Assembly (NCBI RefSeq): GCF_001183545.1
Contig: NZ_KQ236688.1
Location: 3,546,395 to 3,610,394 of the forward strand
Direction: 5' to 3'
Length of the DNA stretch: 64,000 bases
Origin: Cellvibrio sp. pealriver
GTDB taxonomy: Bacteria; Pseudomonadota; Gammaproteobacteria; Pseudomonadales; Cellvibrionaceae
Below the pieces are notes generated by a model. It saw only the letters and a list, made by a program, of their open reading frames with translations, had not been told where the DNA came from and made no database searches. The translations under genes and the position numbers were made by a program. Every line of letters begins with the position of its first letter. Position 1 is the first letter of the stretch. Shown piece after piece: positions 30,198 to 39,700 of this stretch.

Positions 30198-30866
30198 GTG
30201 ATTCGATTTGAAACCGTAAGCAAGCGTTACGACACCGGCTACGAAGCGCTGGCGCGCGTGGATTTTGAAGTGCAGGCGGGGGAAATGCTCTTTCTTACCG
30301 GGCACTCGGGGGCGGGTAAAAGCACCCTGATGAAGCTGATTATGCTCATGGAGCAACCTTCCAACGGCAATGTGTATGTCGATGGGCATCATTTGGCGCG
30401 TTTGCCCAAAAGCCAGTTGCCTTATTTTCGCCGCAACATCGGCGTGGTTTTCCAAAATCACCAGTTGTTATTCGATCGCACTGTGTACGATAACGTCGCA
30501 TTGCCACTGCAAGTTGCGGGTTATCCGCATCAGGAGATCGGTAAGCGCGTGCGCGCGGCCTTGGATAAGGTTGACCTGCTCGATAAAGAGCGCTCAAACC
30601 CGGTGGTGTTATCCGGTGGCGAACAGCAGCGGGTCGGTATTGCCCGTGCGGTAGTAAACAAGCCGACCCTGTTATTGGCGGATGAGCCTACAGGTAATCT
30701 GGATCCGGAGTTATCCAACGAAATCATGACGCTGTTCCGCCAATTTAATGAGGTGGGCACGACAGTGATGATCGCCACCCACGATGTGGAATTGCTCAGG
30801 CGCATGAACAAACGCGTACTGGGTTTGGTGCAGGGCAAATTGGTACATGACGGGGTGCTGTGGTGA
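30198..30866 (+). CDS. ftsE: Cell division ATP-binding protein FtsE
   Basis: ABC ATPase that with FtsX controls septal peptidoglycan hydrolases at the division site. The 222-residue protein uses a GTG start. Walker A is GHSGAGKST, the Q-loop region is GVVFQNHQLLFDRTVYDNV, the signature is LSGGEQQRVGIARA, and Walker B is LLLADEPTGNLD. The stop codon overlaps the ftsX start (GTGA), which implies coupled translation. Confidence 0.97.
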   Translation: MIRFETVSKRYDTGYEALARVDFEVQAGEMLFLTGHSGAGKSTLMKLIMLMEQPSNGNVYVDGHHLARLPKSQLPYFRRNIGVVFQNHQLLFDRTVYDNVALPLQVAGYPHQEIGKRVRAALDKVDLLDKERSNPVVLSGGEQQRVGIARAVVNKPTLLLADEPTGNLDPELSNEIMTLFRQFNEVGTTVMIATHDVELLRRMNKRVLGLVQGKLVHDGVLW

Positions 30867-31936
30867 GTGGTCCGAATCGTTCAAGGCCCGAGCGCCGTCC
30901 TAACCGTATGGGGAGCAATGGTGCTACGGCGCGCCCTGACCGTGTGCGCCGTGAAGTGCCACGTGCAGAGCCTGCGCGCCCACAGGGTGCAGTGCAGAGC
31001 CAGATGTCGTGGCGCGACAAGTTTGATGCCTGGTATGCACACCACAGCAGCTCGGCGATTGAAAGTCTGTTGCGTATGCTTGAAACGCCCCTGCAAAGCG
31101 CAATGACCTGGCTCGTGATTGCAATTGCGATCGCCCTGCCGGCGGCATTATTTGTGGTGTTTAACAATGTGCAGCAAATTGGCCATACATGGCAGGACTC
31201 CAGCCAAATATCGGTGTTTCTGAAGAAAGAAGCGACCGCCGTTCAGGCGCAGGATTTGCGCACGCGCTGGGCGCAGCGGCCGGATGTTGCACTCGCGACC
31301 TATGTATCGCCCGAGCAGGCTCTGGAAGAATTCAAGCAGGGCTCGGGGTTGGGCGAGCTTGCCAGCCACCTTGATGAAAATCCTTTGCCCGCGGTGATCC
31401 TGATCAAACCCAAAATTGGTGGCAATGCACCGGATGCCCTGACTTCACTGCAACAGGCGTTGATTGCTGAGTCTCTGGTGGCCGATGTCCGTCTGGATAT
31501 GCTGTGGGTCAAGCGCCTTCACCAGTTCATCGCAGTAGCTGAACGTTTTGTAGTGGCGTTGGCGGGATTGTTGGTGTTGGGGGTCTTGTTGGTGATTGGC
31601 AATACCATCCGCATGGCAATCGAAGCGCGCCGCGATGAAATTTTGGTCGTGAAGTTGGTAGGTGGAACCGATGCCTATGTCCGTCGCCCCTTCTTATATA
31701 CCGGCCTGTGGTTTGGGGTGGGCGGAGGCATAGTGGCGTCGCTCTTGTTGGCCGCTGGTTTTTGGTGGTTATCTGCGCCTGTTGCGCAGCTTGCTGATCT
31801 GTATCAAAGCAGCTTTCGTTTACACGGCCTAGGCTTAATAGAGAGTTTGCAATTGGTGCTGTTGGCGGGATTAACGGGGTTGCTAGGAGCATGGATTGCA
31901 GTGGCGCGCCATCTGTACCAAATACAACCGCGGTGA
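30863..31936 (+). CDS. ftsX: Cell division protein FtsX
   Basis: Membrane partner of FtsE; four membrane helices and a large periplasmic loop that activates amidases via EnvC-type partners. GTG at 30863 forms a GTGA overlap with the ftsE stop; GTG at 30860 is equally in frame. The first 60 residues form a basic, Arg/Pro-rich cytoplasmic tail, long for the family but typical of Pseudomonas-type FtsX. First membrane segment WLVIAIAIALPAALFVVF; periplasmic domain with SVFLKKEATAVQAQDL; C-terminal three helices with IGNTIRMAIEARRDEI and KLVGGTDAYVRRPFLYTG. Confidence 0.95.
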   Translation: MSGPNRSRPERRPNRMGSNGATARPDRVRREVPRAEPARPQGAVQSQMSWRDKFDAWYAHHSSSAIESLLRMLETPLQSAMTWLVIAIAIALPAALFVVFNNVQQIGHTWQDSSQISVFLKKEATAVQAQDLRTRWAQRPDVALATYVSPEQALEEFKQGSGLGELASHLDENPLPAVILIKPKIGGNAPDALTSLQQALIAESLVADVRLDMLWVKRLHQFIAVAERFVVALAGLLVLGVLLVIGNTIRMAIEARRDEILVVKLVGGTDAYVRRPFLYTGLWFGVGGGIVASLLLAAGFWWLSAPVAQLADLYQSSFRLHGLGLIESLQLVLLAGLTGLLGAWIAVARHLYQIQPR

Positions 31937-31990
31937 TTGATTATTTTTATAGCGCTGATTAGAGGCGCAATATCCACGTAAAGTGAACTT

Positions 31991-32027
31991 TTGCGCTATT
32001 GGCGCAACCAATACTCGATGATAGACT
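31991..32027 (+). promoter_or_regulatory. Predicted rpoH promoter with overlapping inverted repeat
   Basis: TTGGCG (31999-32004), a 17-base spacer and TAGACT (32022-32027) match the sigma-70 consensus in four of six positions each. The -35 lies inside an inverted repeat TTGCGC-TATTG-GCGCAA (31991-32007) that could be an operator. Both are by-eye assignments. Confidence 0.4.
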
Positions 32028-32054
32028 CGGGTCATATCGAATGTGGAGGTAAAC

Positions 32055-32915
32055 ATGAGCACAAGCACAAGTCTGCAGCCTATCGGCATTCTCGCCCCCG
32101 GCGCAAACCTGAATGCCTATGTTCAGGCGGTCAGTAGTTTTTCTGTCCTCAGTGTCGAAGAAGAGCAAGAACTGGCACGCGATCTGGTCAACAACGGTAA
32201 CCTTGATGCCGCCCGCAAGTTAGTTATGGCGCATTTGCGCTTTGTGGTGCATATCGCACGTTCTTACAATGGCTACGGTTTGCCATTGGGCGATCTGGTA
32301 CAGGAAGGTAACGTTGGTTTGATGAAAGCGGTCAAACGTTTTGATCCCGATAAAGGCGTCCGTCTGGTGTCTTTCGCGGTGCACTGGATCAAAGCTGAAA
32401 TTCATGAGTTCATCCTGAAAAACTGGCGTATCGTCAAAATCGCCACTACCAAAGCCCAGCGCAAATTGTTTTTCAACCTGCGCGGTGCCAAGAAGCGTCT
32501 GGCATGGTTGAGCAACGATGAAGCCCAGGCCGTTGCGGCGGATTTGGGGGTAGACGTCAAACAAGTGCGTGAAATGGAAGGCCGTTTGGCCTCTTACGAC
32601 GCTGGTTTTGATGCCGGTGAAGATGACGAAGATGATGGCTATGTAGCACCCGCACATTACCTTGAAGATAACCGTTATGATCCTGCTGTGCGCCTGGAAG
32701 AGTCCAACTGGGAGGAGTCCAACGTCAACAGTTTGGAAAAAGCGCTGGAAAAACTGGATGACCGCAGCCGTGTTATTCTGCAGCGCCGCTGGTTAAATGA
32801 TGACAAAGCGACTCTGCACGATTTGGCTGCTGAATATGGTGTTTCTGCTGAGCGTATTCGCCAGCTGGAAAAAAATGCCATGAACAAGGTCAAAACTATG
32901 ATGTTGGAAGCCTGA
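32055..32915 (+). CDS. rpoH: Heat-shock sigma factor RpoH (sigma-32)
   Basis: Sigma factor for heat-shock genes. The ATG at 32055 has a GGAGG site 6 bases upstream and gives 286 residues; the upstream frame start at 32043 lies before that site. Region 2 reads [35 protein letters not shown], the RpoH box QRKLFFNLR is at 135-143, and region 4 ends in [19 protein letters not shown]. An Asp/Glu-rich insert ([11 protein letters not shown]) lies between regions 3 and 4, somewhat more acidic than I expect in E. coli. It follows ftsX by 118 bases. Confidence 0.97.
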   Translation: MSTSTSLQPIGILAPGANLNAYVQAVSSFSVLSVEEEQELARDLVNNGNLDAARKLVMAHLRFVVHIARSYNGYGLPLGDLVQEGNVGLMKAVKRFDPDKGVRLVSFAVHWIKAEIHEFILKNWRIVKIATTKAQRKLFFNLRGAKKRLAWLSNDEAQAVAADLGVDVKQVREMEGRLASYDAGFDAGEDDEDDGYVAPAHYLEDNRYDPAVRLEESNWEESNVNSLEKALEKLDDRSRVILQRRWLNDDKATLHDLAAEYGVSAERIRQLEKNAMNKVKTMMLEA

Positions 32916-32936
32916 TCCTAACGGCTATGCATCCCG

Positions 32937-32964
32937 AAAAGCCGCGCTTAGCGCGGCTTTTTTA
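32937..32964 (+). terminator. Intrinsic terminator of rpoH
   Basis: Stem AAAAGCCGCGC / GCGCGGCTTTT with loop TTA and a T6 tract, 21 bases after the rpoH stop. Confidence 0.9.
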
Positions 32965-33002
32965 TTTCTATCGATTTATAAAACGTCATTTTAAGGTGTC
33001 AT

Positions 33003-33386
33003 ATGGCGCGATTTTTTCTGATGATCGCCGCTATTAGCGGTTTTTTCGCAGTGGTTATAGGTGCTTTTGCTGCCCATGGGCTCCAGCAAGTCCTATCACC
33101 CAGAGCGATAGATGTGGTGAAAACCGGTGTGCAATATCAGATGTACCACACCTTGGCGTTGTTGTTGGTTGCTCTTTGGCTACACCACAAACCTGCAACA
33201 CCAGGGTTAAAAGCAGCGGGCCTAGCCTTTATACTGGGCAACCTTTTATTTAGTGGCAGCCTCTACGCACTGGCGTTGGGTGCTCCAGGCTGGTTGGGGC
33301 CAATTACACCCTTAGGTGGTCTTTGTTTTTTGTTCGGTTGGTTATCGCTGATGTTCGCCGCATGGCGTGTTCGTCCGGCCGACTAA
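33003..33386 (+). CDS. DUF423 family membrane protein (YgdD-like)
   Basis: Inner membrane protein of 127 residues with four hydrophobic helices and the DUF423 signatures [24 protein letters not shown] and [11 protein letters not shown] with [15 protein letters not shown]. Function unknown. ATG at 33003 follows AAGGTGTC. The trmB start lies 28 bases after its stop, so they may be co-transcribed. Confidence 0.9.
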   Translation: MARFFLMIAAISGFFAVVIGAFAAHGLQQVLSPRAIDVVKTGVQYQMYHTLALLLVALWLHHKPATPGLKAAGLAFILGNLLFSGSLYALALGAPGWLGPITPLGGLCFLFGWLSLMFAAWRVRPAD

Positions 33387-33414
33387 TTCCTTTTACTCCA
33401 TAACTGTAGCTTTT

Positions 33415-34161
33415 ATGTCTGAATTACCTGAGTTAACGCCTGATCTGGAATCGGGCGAAGAAGGGTTTTTAATCAAACCTGAATTTAAACCCAAGTCGAT
33501 CCGTAGCTTTGTGATCCGCGCAGGCCGTATAACCGTTGGCCAGAAAAACGCGTTCGATACCTGGTGGCCAACATTGGGGCTGAGTTTGTTCAAAGGCCCT
33601 ATTGATCCCGAGCAAGTCTTTGGCCGTAAAGCGCCCCTGGTGCTTGAAATTGGCTTTGGTATGGGTGATTCGCTGTTAGAGATGGCGCGCAATGAGCTGG
33701 ATAAAAACTTCATCGGGATTGAGGTGCATCCACCCGGTGTTGGGCGATTGATTAATGTCGCCGGTCAGGAAGGGTTAAGCAATCTTCGGGTATACATGGC
33801 GGATGCTATGGATGTGCTGGAAGATTGTATCCCCGATGGCAGTATTGATCGGCTACAGCTGTATTTTCCCGATCCATGGCATAAAAAGAAGCATCACAAG
33901 CGCCGTATCCTCCAGCCTGCGTTTGTGCAAAAGCTGCGCCCCAAACTGGCGACCGGTGGTGTATTCCATATGGCGACAGATTGGCAGGCCTATGCCGAGC
34001 ATATGCTGGAGGTGATGAATGCTGCGCCAGGTTTTGCTACGGATTTCAGCGAAACCGGCTACGCACCTCGCCCGGATTACCGCCCCATTACCAAATTTGA
34101 AAAACGGGGGGAGCGTTTGGGTCACGGAGTTTGGGACTTATTGTTCAAAAAAACATCGTAA
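33415..34161 (+). CDS. trmB: tRNA (guanine-N7)-methyltransferase TrmB
   Basis: Forms m7G46 in the variable loop of tRNA. The ATG at 33415 ([13 protein letters not shown]) gives 248 residues; the frame is open further upstream inside the DUF423 gene end. The SAM motif is [15 protein letters not shown], followed by [14 protein letters not shown] and the catalytic [13 protein letters not shown]. The C-terminal [19 protein letters not shown] is standard. Unusual only for the N-terminal 60 residues, which contain the [14 protein letters not shown] stretch seen in Pseudomonas-type proteins. Confidence 0.96.
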   Translation: MSELPELTPDLESGEEGFLIKPEFKPKSIRSFVIRAGRITVGQKNAFDTWWPTLGLSLFKGPIDPEQVFGRKAPLVLEIGFGMGDSLLEMARNELDKNFIGIEVHPPGVGRLINVAGQEGLSNLRVYMADAMDVLEDCIPDGSIDRLQLYFPDPWHKKKHHKRRILQPAFVQKLRPKLATGGVFHMATDWQAYAEHMLEVMNAAPGFATDFSETGYAPRPDYRPITKFEKRGERLGHGVWDLLFKKTS

Positions 34162-34350
34162 ATTGGCATAAAGGGCTTTAATTTGCTAATGTAACCAGCT
34201 GAAAATAATCATGAAACGGATTTTTAGAGACAATCAGCTTGCGCATCCTCTGCGAGGGGCGGCAAGTTTTAAAGCGCTTTATGTTTAACCAATCGAGGGA
34301 ATCAGATTGTCTTTGGGGACCTCGCTATATTCTACGGAGATCGAATAGCT

Positions 34351-35388
34351 ATGAAACACACACACGTATTAGCACTGTCCGCAGCAATCGCTGCTGTATC
34401 TGCCGGCGCTTATGCCGACACCCATAAATTTGAAATCCATGCTGATCTGGGTCGTACTTTCTTTGAAGACCCTATCAACGATGCCACCACCTGGGGCTTG
34501 GGTTTTGGTTATGTATTGAATGAAAACTGGACCTTGGATGCCGTTGCCAGCCAGTACGACACCGAAACTGAAGCAGGTGGTTTTAGCGTAGATGGCACCC
34601 AATACCGTTTGGATGCGCTGTATCACATCAACACTGAAAGCCTGTGGCGTCCTTATGTTGCCTTTGGTGTAGGTGACCAAAAGCGCGAGCTGAGTGTGGC
34701 GGGCGTAGCAGAAGATGCACGCGATACCCTGTTGAACCTGGGTGCTGGTGTAAAACGCGATCTGGGCGGTAACTGGGAATTCCGCACTGACGTGCGCGCA
34801 TTCAACAGTCTGGATAACGAATACACTGACTTGGCGTTGAACGCGGGTATCAGTTATCTGTTCGGTAAAACTGCTGCCCCAGTAAAAGCGGCTCCTGTTG
34901 TGGCTGAACCAGAAAAAGACAGCGATGGCGACGGTGTATTGGATTCAAAAGACCAGTGTCCAGACACTCCAAAAACGCACAAAGTAGACGAAGTAGGCTG
35001 TTCACTGAAGTTGACTGAAACCGTATCGATTGAGTTGAACATCACTTTCGATACCGCTAAAGCGATTATCAAGCCTGAGTTTGAAGGCGAAGTTGCTAAT
35101 CTGGCGCGCTTCATGGATCAATACGCTGACACCATCGTGACTGTAGAAGGCCACACCGACAGCCAGGGTTCAGACGCGTACAACCAGAAGTTGTCACAAA
35201 GCCGTGCTGACTCTGTTAAAGCGGCGTTGATCACCAAGTACGGCATCACTGCTGATCGCGTGAATGCGATTGGTTACGGTGAAGCCAAACCTGCTGCAGA
35301 TAACGCTACTGCAGAAGGCCGCGAGAAGAACCGTCGCGTGGTTGGCAATGTATCGACCAAAGTGACTACTACCGAAACCCGCAACTAA
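34351..35388 (+). CDS. OmpA/OprF-type outer membrane porin
   Basis: Outer membrane protein of 345 residues. Signal peptide MKHTHVLALSAAIAAVSAGAYA, then an eight-stranded beta-barrel domain (about 23-170, with WGLGFGYVLNENWTLDAV), a linker with a thrombospondin type 3-like calcium repeat (DSDGDGVLDSKDQCPDTP), and the peptidoglycan-binding OmpA domain (about 225-345) with TVEGHTDSQGSDAYNQKLSQ and the conserved Asp/Arg pair. This is the layout of OprF. A GGAG site precedes the ATG. Likely an abundant, stand-alone structural porin. No gene symbol is given because OprF and other OmpA relatives are hard to separate by eye. Confidence 0.92.
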   Translation: MKHTHVLALSAAIAAVSAGAYADTHKFEIHADLGRTFFEDPINDATTWGLGFGYVLNENWTLDAVASQYDTETEAGGFSVDGTQYRLDALYHINTESLWRPYVAFGVGDQKRELSVAGVAEDARDTLLNLGAGVKRDLGGNWEFRTDVRAFNSLDNEYTDLALNAGISYLFGKTAAPVKAAPVVAEPEKDSDGDGVLDSKDQCPDTPKTHKVDEVGCSLKLTETVSIELNITFDTAKAIIKPEFEGEVANLARFMDQYADTIVTVEGHTDSQGSDAYNQKLSQSRADSVKAALITKYGITADRVNAIGYGEAKPAADNATAEGREKNRRVVGNVSTKVTTTETRN

Positions 35389-35407
35389 TCCAGCGGAGTT
35401 TGGAAGT

Positions 35408-35437
35408 AAAAAACCCGGCTTTATGCCGGGTTTTTTA
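35408..35437. terminator. Bidirectional terminator between the porin and SDR genes
   Basis: Stem AAAAAACCCGGC / GCCGGGTTTTTT with a five-base loop TTTAT. The stop codon of the opposite-strand SDR gene (35421-35423) falls in the loop, so the hairpin serves both convergent genes. Confidence 0.88.
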
Positions 35438-36308
35438 TTGCCTTGAATCCCTCCAGCATTTCGCCGTAACCCTGCCGGAAGTCCTCGTAAACAAGCCTGT
35501 AACCCGTTGCCAGCATCAACCGGTTACTGAGCCGTTTGTTACCGCGCTCGTTCACCGCATCGGCAGACAAAAAATCTGTAACGCCCAATTCGTCTGCAAT
35601 CCAGCTCACTACCTCAACCATCGGTGTAGGGTAAGAGTCGGTGGCGATGTAAATCGGTTCGATGCTCTTGTGCTTGGCTTGCTCGATAAGGTGCACCATG
35701 AATCCGGCGCAATCCTCGGCATGGATGCGGTTGGTGAAGTGTGGGCTGGCTGATGCGCGCTTGCGCAGTACTTGTTCGATCAGCCGGTTGCGTCCTGGCC
35801 CGTAAATGCCGCTACAGCGGACAATCGTGTGTGCAAAGCCGCTATGGGCAATCACTACTTCTGCTTCCAGTAAGCGTTTTCCGCTGAAACTGTCTGGCTC
35901 ACAAGTTGATGATTCATCGACCCAATTGCCGTCTTGTTGCGCATATACCGCGCTGCTGGAGACGAACAAAATCAGGCGCGGTTTCTGTTGTAATGTTGGT
36001 TGTTGCAGTCCATTCACAAGGTTTTGGCAGGTATTTACATACGCGCGTTGATAACTGGCATCGCTGCGTTCGTCCGGTGTCATGCTGATGACGATCACAT
36101 CAAACCCTTCCGCTAACAGAGGGTGGAGTTGTTCAGGGTTGCCGACATCGCCCCGCCGGTAGTGCAGATAGGGTAGGTCAGTGGTGAGCGAGCGGCGCAG
36201 GCCGGTTATTTGGTAGCCCAAGGGTGCTAATTGCCGGGCGATGCGCTGACCAATATCGCCACAACCGATAATCAGGCATTTTTCCGGTGAAGATGGGTTA
36301 ATTGTCAT
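35421..36308 (-). CDS. NAD(P)-binding SDR/epimerase (YeeZ-like)
   Basis: Extended SDR-fold protein of 295 residues. The Rossmann motif CLIIGCGDIGQRIARQL is at residues 12-28, followed by GFDVIVISMTPDE, LFVSSSAVYAQQDG (SSSxVY replaces the usual active Ser/Tyr spacing), and IVRCSGIYGPGRNRLI. This is the YeeZ-type family seen beside oxyR-like or his genes; the substrate is not known. It is divergent from oxyR with 66 bases between starts. Confidence 0.88.
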   Translation of the reverse strand: MTINPSSPEKCLIIGCGDIGQRIARQLAPLGYQITGLRRSLTTDLPYLHYRRGDVGNPEQLHPLLAEGFDVIVISMTPDERSDASYQRAYVNTCQNLVNGLQQPTLQQKPRLILFVSSSAVYAQQDGNWVDESSTCEPDSFSGKRLLEAEVVIAHSGFAHTIVRCSGIYGPGRNRLIEQVLRKRASASPHFTNRIHAEDCAGFMVHLIEQAKHKSIEPIYIATDSYPTPMVEVVSWIADELGVTDFLSADAVNERGNKRLSNRLMLATGYRLVYEDFRQGYGEMLEGFKAIKNPA

Positions 36309-36374
36309 TTGATAAATGTCGTTAATCTGATAGTTTTAGGCTATTCATACGTATCCAGCGAGTGGAGCTGCATT

Positions 36375-37304
36375 ATGACCCTGACCGAACTGCGTTACAT
36401 AGTCACCCTTGCGCAAGAACAGCATTTTGGACGCGCGGCAGACCGTTGCTACGTGAGCCAGCCAACCTTGAGTATCGCCGTTAAAAAACTGGAGGACGAA
36501 TTGGGTGTGGCGCTGTTTGAGCGCACCAAATCCCGCGTGCAGCCTACACCGCTGGGTGAGCAGATTGTCGCACAGGCGAATTTGGTGCTGGAGCAAACCG
36601 CAGCGATCAAAGACTTGGCCGATGCCGGGAAAGACCAGCTGAGCAGCCCGTTATCGGTGGGCGCGATTTTTACCATCGGCCCCTACCTGTTGCCCAAATT
36701 TATCCCGCATTTGCAACAACTGGCGAGCAAAATGCCGCTGTATGTAGAAGAAGGCTACACACATAACCTGCGTAAAAAACTGCGCAATGGCGAACTGGAT
36801 GTGATTATTGTCGCGCTGCCATTTGTAGAGCCGGATGTGGTAACCCAGGCACTTTATGACGAGCCCTTTGTTGTGTTGATGCCCAAGGAGCACCCCTTGG
36901 CGAGCAAAGAGGCGATAGACCCGGCCGATCTCAACACTCAGCAATTGTTACTGCTGGGCGAGGGGCATTGCTTCCGCGATCAGGTGCTGACCACCTGCCC
37001 GAACCTGCAGCATCACGGCGAAGAAACAGCGAACAACGTGCGTACCGCTGCGGAGGGCAGCTCATTGGAGACTTTGCGCCATATGGTGGCCTCGGGCTTG
37101 GGGCTGACCATATTGCCTGCATCGGCTGCCGAGAGTTCGCTATACAGCTCCGATGTGTTGGTCACCCGCCCGTTCACAGAACCATCACCTAGCCGTACAG
37201 TTGCGCTTGCCTGGCGCGCCAGTTTCCCGCGGCACAAGGCGATCGATGCATTGCGCGCGGCGATTAAAGCCTGCCGCGTAGCCCCGGCAGACCAGAGTAA
37301 CTGA
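36375..37304 (+). CDS. oxyR: Peroxide-sensing LysR regulator OxyR
   Basis: Redox-activated regulator of catalase and alkyl hydroperoxide genes. The ATG at 36375 gives 309 residues starting MTLTELRYIVTLAQEQHFGR. The N-terminal helix-turn-helix is AADRCYVSQPTLSIAVKKLE. The redox pair falls exactly at Cys199 and Cys208 (GHCFRDQVLTTC), as in E. coli OxyR, which makes the call strong. recG follows closely (10 bases after the stop), the same order as in Pseudomonas. Confidence 0.96.
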   Translation: MTLTELRYIVTLAQEQHFGRAADRCYVSQPTLSIAVKKLEDELGVALFERTKSRVQPTPLGEQIVAQANLVLEQTAAIKDLADAGKDQLSSPLSVGAIFTIGPYLLPKFIPHLQQLASKMPLYVEEGYTHNLRKKLRNGELDVIIVALPFVEPDVVTQALYDEPFVVLMPKEHPLASKEAIDPADLNTQQLLLLGEGHCFRDQVLTTCPNLQHHGEETANNVRTAAEGSSLETLRHMVASGLGLTILPASAAESSLYSSDVLVTRPFTEPSPSRTVALAWRASFPRHKAIDALRAAIKACRVAPADQSN

Positions 37305-37314
37305 CATTTCCGTT

Positions 37315-39432
37315 GTGAAAGCACCTGTTAGCAAGGTTACGCTCGACCAGCTGCCCGTAACCGCGATCAAGGGCGTTGGTGCCAGTTTATCGGCAAAATT
37401 GGCGAAGATAGGGCTTTTCAGTGTGCAGGATGTACTACTGCACTTGCCCTTGCGCTATATGGATCGCACCCGCATTACGCCAATCGGGGCTCTGCAGCCC
37501 AATGTGAATGCAGTGATTGAAGCGGAAGTACGCGCTTGCGACATAGTGTTCGGCAAGCGCCGCAGTCTGGTGTGTAAGGTTCAGGATGGCACTGGCACGA
37601 TAACCCTGCGCTTTTATCACTTTAACAATGCGCAAAAACAGCGTTTGGTTAATGGTACGCGTTTGCGGATTTTTGGCGAGACCCGCCGCGGAGCCTCGGG
37701 GTTGGAAATGTATCACCCCGAATACGACGAGCTGGACACTGCCGCTCCCTTGCCGTTGGCACAATCGCTCCCCCCTGTTTCCCCTGCCACTGAAGGTCTG
37801 ACCCAGCCGCGCCTGCGTTCGCTGGCGGCGCAGGCGCTCAAGCTGCTTGATCAATACGTACTGAATGAATTGCTGCCAGCTGCGGTACGGCACCAGTTGA
37901 ATCAGGTGAGTCTGGCGGAGGCGTTGCGTTACCTGCACCAGCCTCCTACTAACGCAAATATCCAACAGCTGATGGATGGCGAGCATCCTTTTCAGCAGCG
38001 ATTGGTATTTGAAGAGCTGCTTGCCCATCACCTCAGCTTGCTGCTGTTGCGCCGTGAGACCCAGGCCGATGGGGCGCAGCGCCTCACTATCAATGCTGCA
38101 TTACAAGCGCAATTTATGGCGCGGGTGGGGTTCGAGCTGACACGCGCCCAGCGCCGGGTGGTGGATGAGATTGCCGCGGATCTGGCCAAACCTATCCCGA
38201 TGCTGCGCCTGGTGCAGGGCGATGTGGGCTCCGGCAAAACAGTGGTGGCGGCACTTGCGGCGCTCGCGGCTGTATCAAGCGGGGTGCAGGCAGCGATCAT
38301 GGCGCCGACCGAGATTCTGGCCGAGCAGCATCGGCTGAATTTTGGCAAATGGCTGGAGCCGCTGGGTATCCGTATTGGTTGGTTGACCGGCAAATTGAAA
38401 GCAGCCGAGCGGCGTAACCAGCTCGCCGCCATTGCCAGTGGTGAAGCGCAGGTAATTGTAGGTACTCATGCCCTGTTTCAGGAGGCGGTAGATTTTGCCC
38501 GTTTGGGTTTGATCGTGATTGATGAACAGCATCGATTTGGCGTGCATCAGCGGCTAACGCTCTCGGAAAAAGGCACAATTGGCGGCGATATTGCGCAGTC
38601 CGGTATCTGCCGCCCGCATCAGTTGATTATGACTGCCACACCAATTCCGCGCACGCTCGCGATGAGCGCTTATGCGGATCTGGATTACTCCGTGATCGAT
38701 GAATTACCCCCCGGCCGCACGCCCGTCACCACCGTTGTTATCAGCGATAACCGGCGCGAAGAGGTGGTGGAGCGAGTGCGCCTTGCATGTGCGCAAGGGC
38801 GGCAGGCCTACTGGGTGTGCACCCTTATTGAGGAGTCCGAAGCGCTGGAAGCGCAGGCTGCCGAAGTGACCGCAGCGCAGCTTGCTGAAAGCCTTCCGCA
38901 ACTGCGCATCGGCCTTATTCACGGGCGCTTGAAACCCGCTGACAAAGAAGAGGTAATGGCCGCATTCAAAGCCCATGAGCTGGATCTGCTGGTCGCTACC
39001 ACGGTTATTGAGGTGGGGGTGGATGTGCCAAACGCCAGCTTGATGATTATCGAAAACCCCGAACGTTTGGGGCTTGCGCAGTTGCACCAATTGCGCGGCC
39101 GTGTCGGGCGCGGTTCTGCCGCAAGTCATTGTGTGCTGTTGTATGGCTCGCCGCTATCGCAAAACGGGCGCGAGCGTTTGCGGGTGATGCGTGAAAGTAG
39201 CGATGGTTTTTATATCGCCGAACAGGATCTGCTGCTGCGCGGCCCGGGCGAAGTGCTGGGTACACGCCAGACCGGCGAAATGCAGTTCCGCATTGCCGAT
39301 TTACAGCGCGACAGCCATTTGCTCCCTGCTGTGAAAGACGCCGCCTTGCTGCTAATGAGCGATTACCCACGCGAATGCGAATATATAGTGCAGCGCTGGC
39401 TTGGCCAGAATCATCGTTATTTGCAAGTCTGA
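37315..39432 (+). CDS. recG: ATP-dependent DNA helicase RecG
   Basis: Helicase that remodels stalled forks and branched DNA. GTG start at 37315, 705 residues. N-terminal wedge domain with QDVLLHLPLRYMDRT and an OB-fold (IEAEVRACDIVFGKRRSL); helicase motifs GDVGSGKTVVAALAAL (I), APTEILAEQH (Ia), IDEQHRFGV (II), TATPIPRTLAM (III), ATTVIEVGVDVPNAS (V) and QLRGRVGRG (VI). A complete protein somewhat longer than in E. coli. It lies 10 bases after oxyR and is probably co-transcribed. Confidence 0.97.
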   Translation: MKAPVSKVTLDQLPVTAIKGVGASLSAKLAKIGLFSVQDVLLHLPLRYMDRTRITPIGALQPNVNAVIEAEVRACDIVFGKRRSLVCKVQDGTGTITLRFYHFNNAQKQRLVNGTRLRIFGETRRGASGLEMYHPEYDELDTAAPLPLAQSLPPVSPATEGLTQPRLRSLAAQALKLLDQYVLNELLPAAVRHQLNQVSLAEALRYLHQPPTNANIQQLMDGEHPFQQRLVFEELLAHHLSLLLLRRETQADGAQRLTINAALQAQFMARVGFELTRAQRRVVDEIAADLAKPIPMLRLVQGDVGSGKTVVAALAALAAVSSGVQAAIMAPTEILAEQHRLNFGKWLEPLGIRIGWLTGKLKAAERRNQLAAIASGEAQVIVGTHALFQEAVDFARLGLIVIDEQHRFGVHQRLTLSEKGTIGGDIAQSGICRPHQLIMTATPIPRTLAMSAYADLDYSVIDELPPGRTPVTTVVISDNRREEVVERVRLACAQGRQAYWVCTLIEESEALEAQAAEVTAAQLAESLPQLRIGLIHGRLKPADKEEVMAAFKAHELDLLVATTVIEVGVDVPNASLMIIENPERLGLAQLHQLRGRVGRGSAASHCVLLYGSPLSQNGRERLRVMRESSDGFYIAEQDLLLRGPGEVLGTRQTGEMQFRIADLQRDSHLLPAVKDAALLLMSDYPRECEYIVQRWLGQNHRYLQV

Positions 39433-39700
39433 CCCCGGATTTGGCGGCTGTTTCATCCCAATATGCGAACTGTTCGATTTTTTGCGTAGCGAGATGCTAT
39501 CTTCCCGATGATTGCCCCGTGCAGCGGTAAATTTGGACTATGCTTGGACAGATACCCTAGACAAAACGGCAACTTTTGGTAATTGTTTGAAATGACTATA
39601 TGAGAAGTGCCAATGCCCTTGCACACATTGGTCGTAATCACCCAAAAGCTATGTAACACTATGTACATCAACCACTTGGATTCATTAAGAGGAGTAGGCC

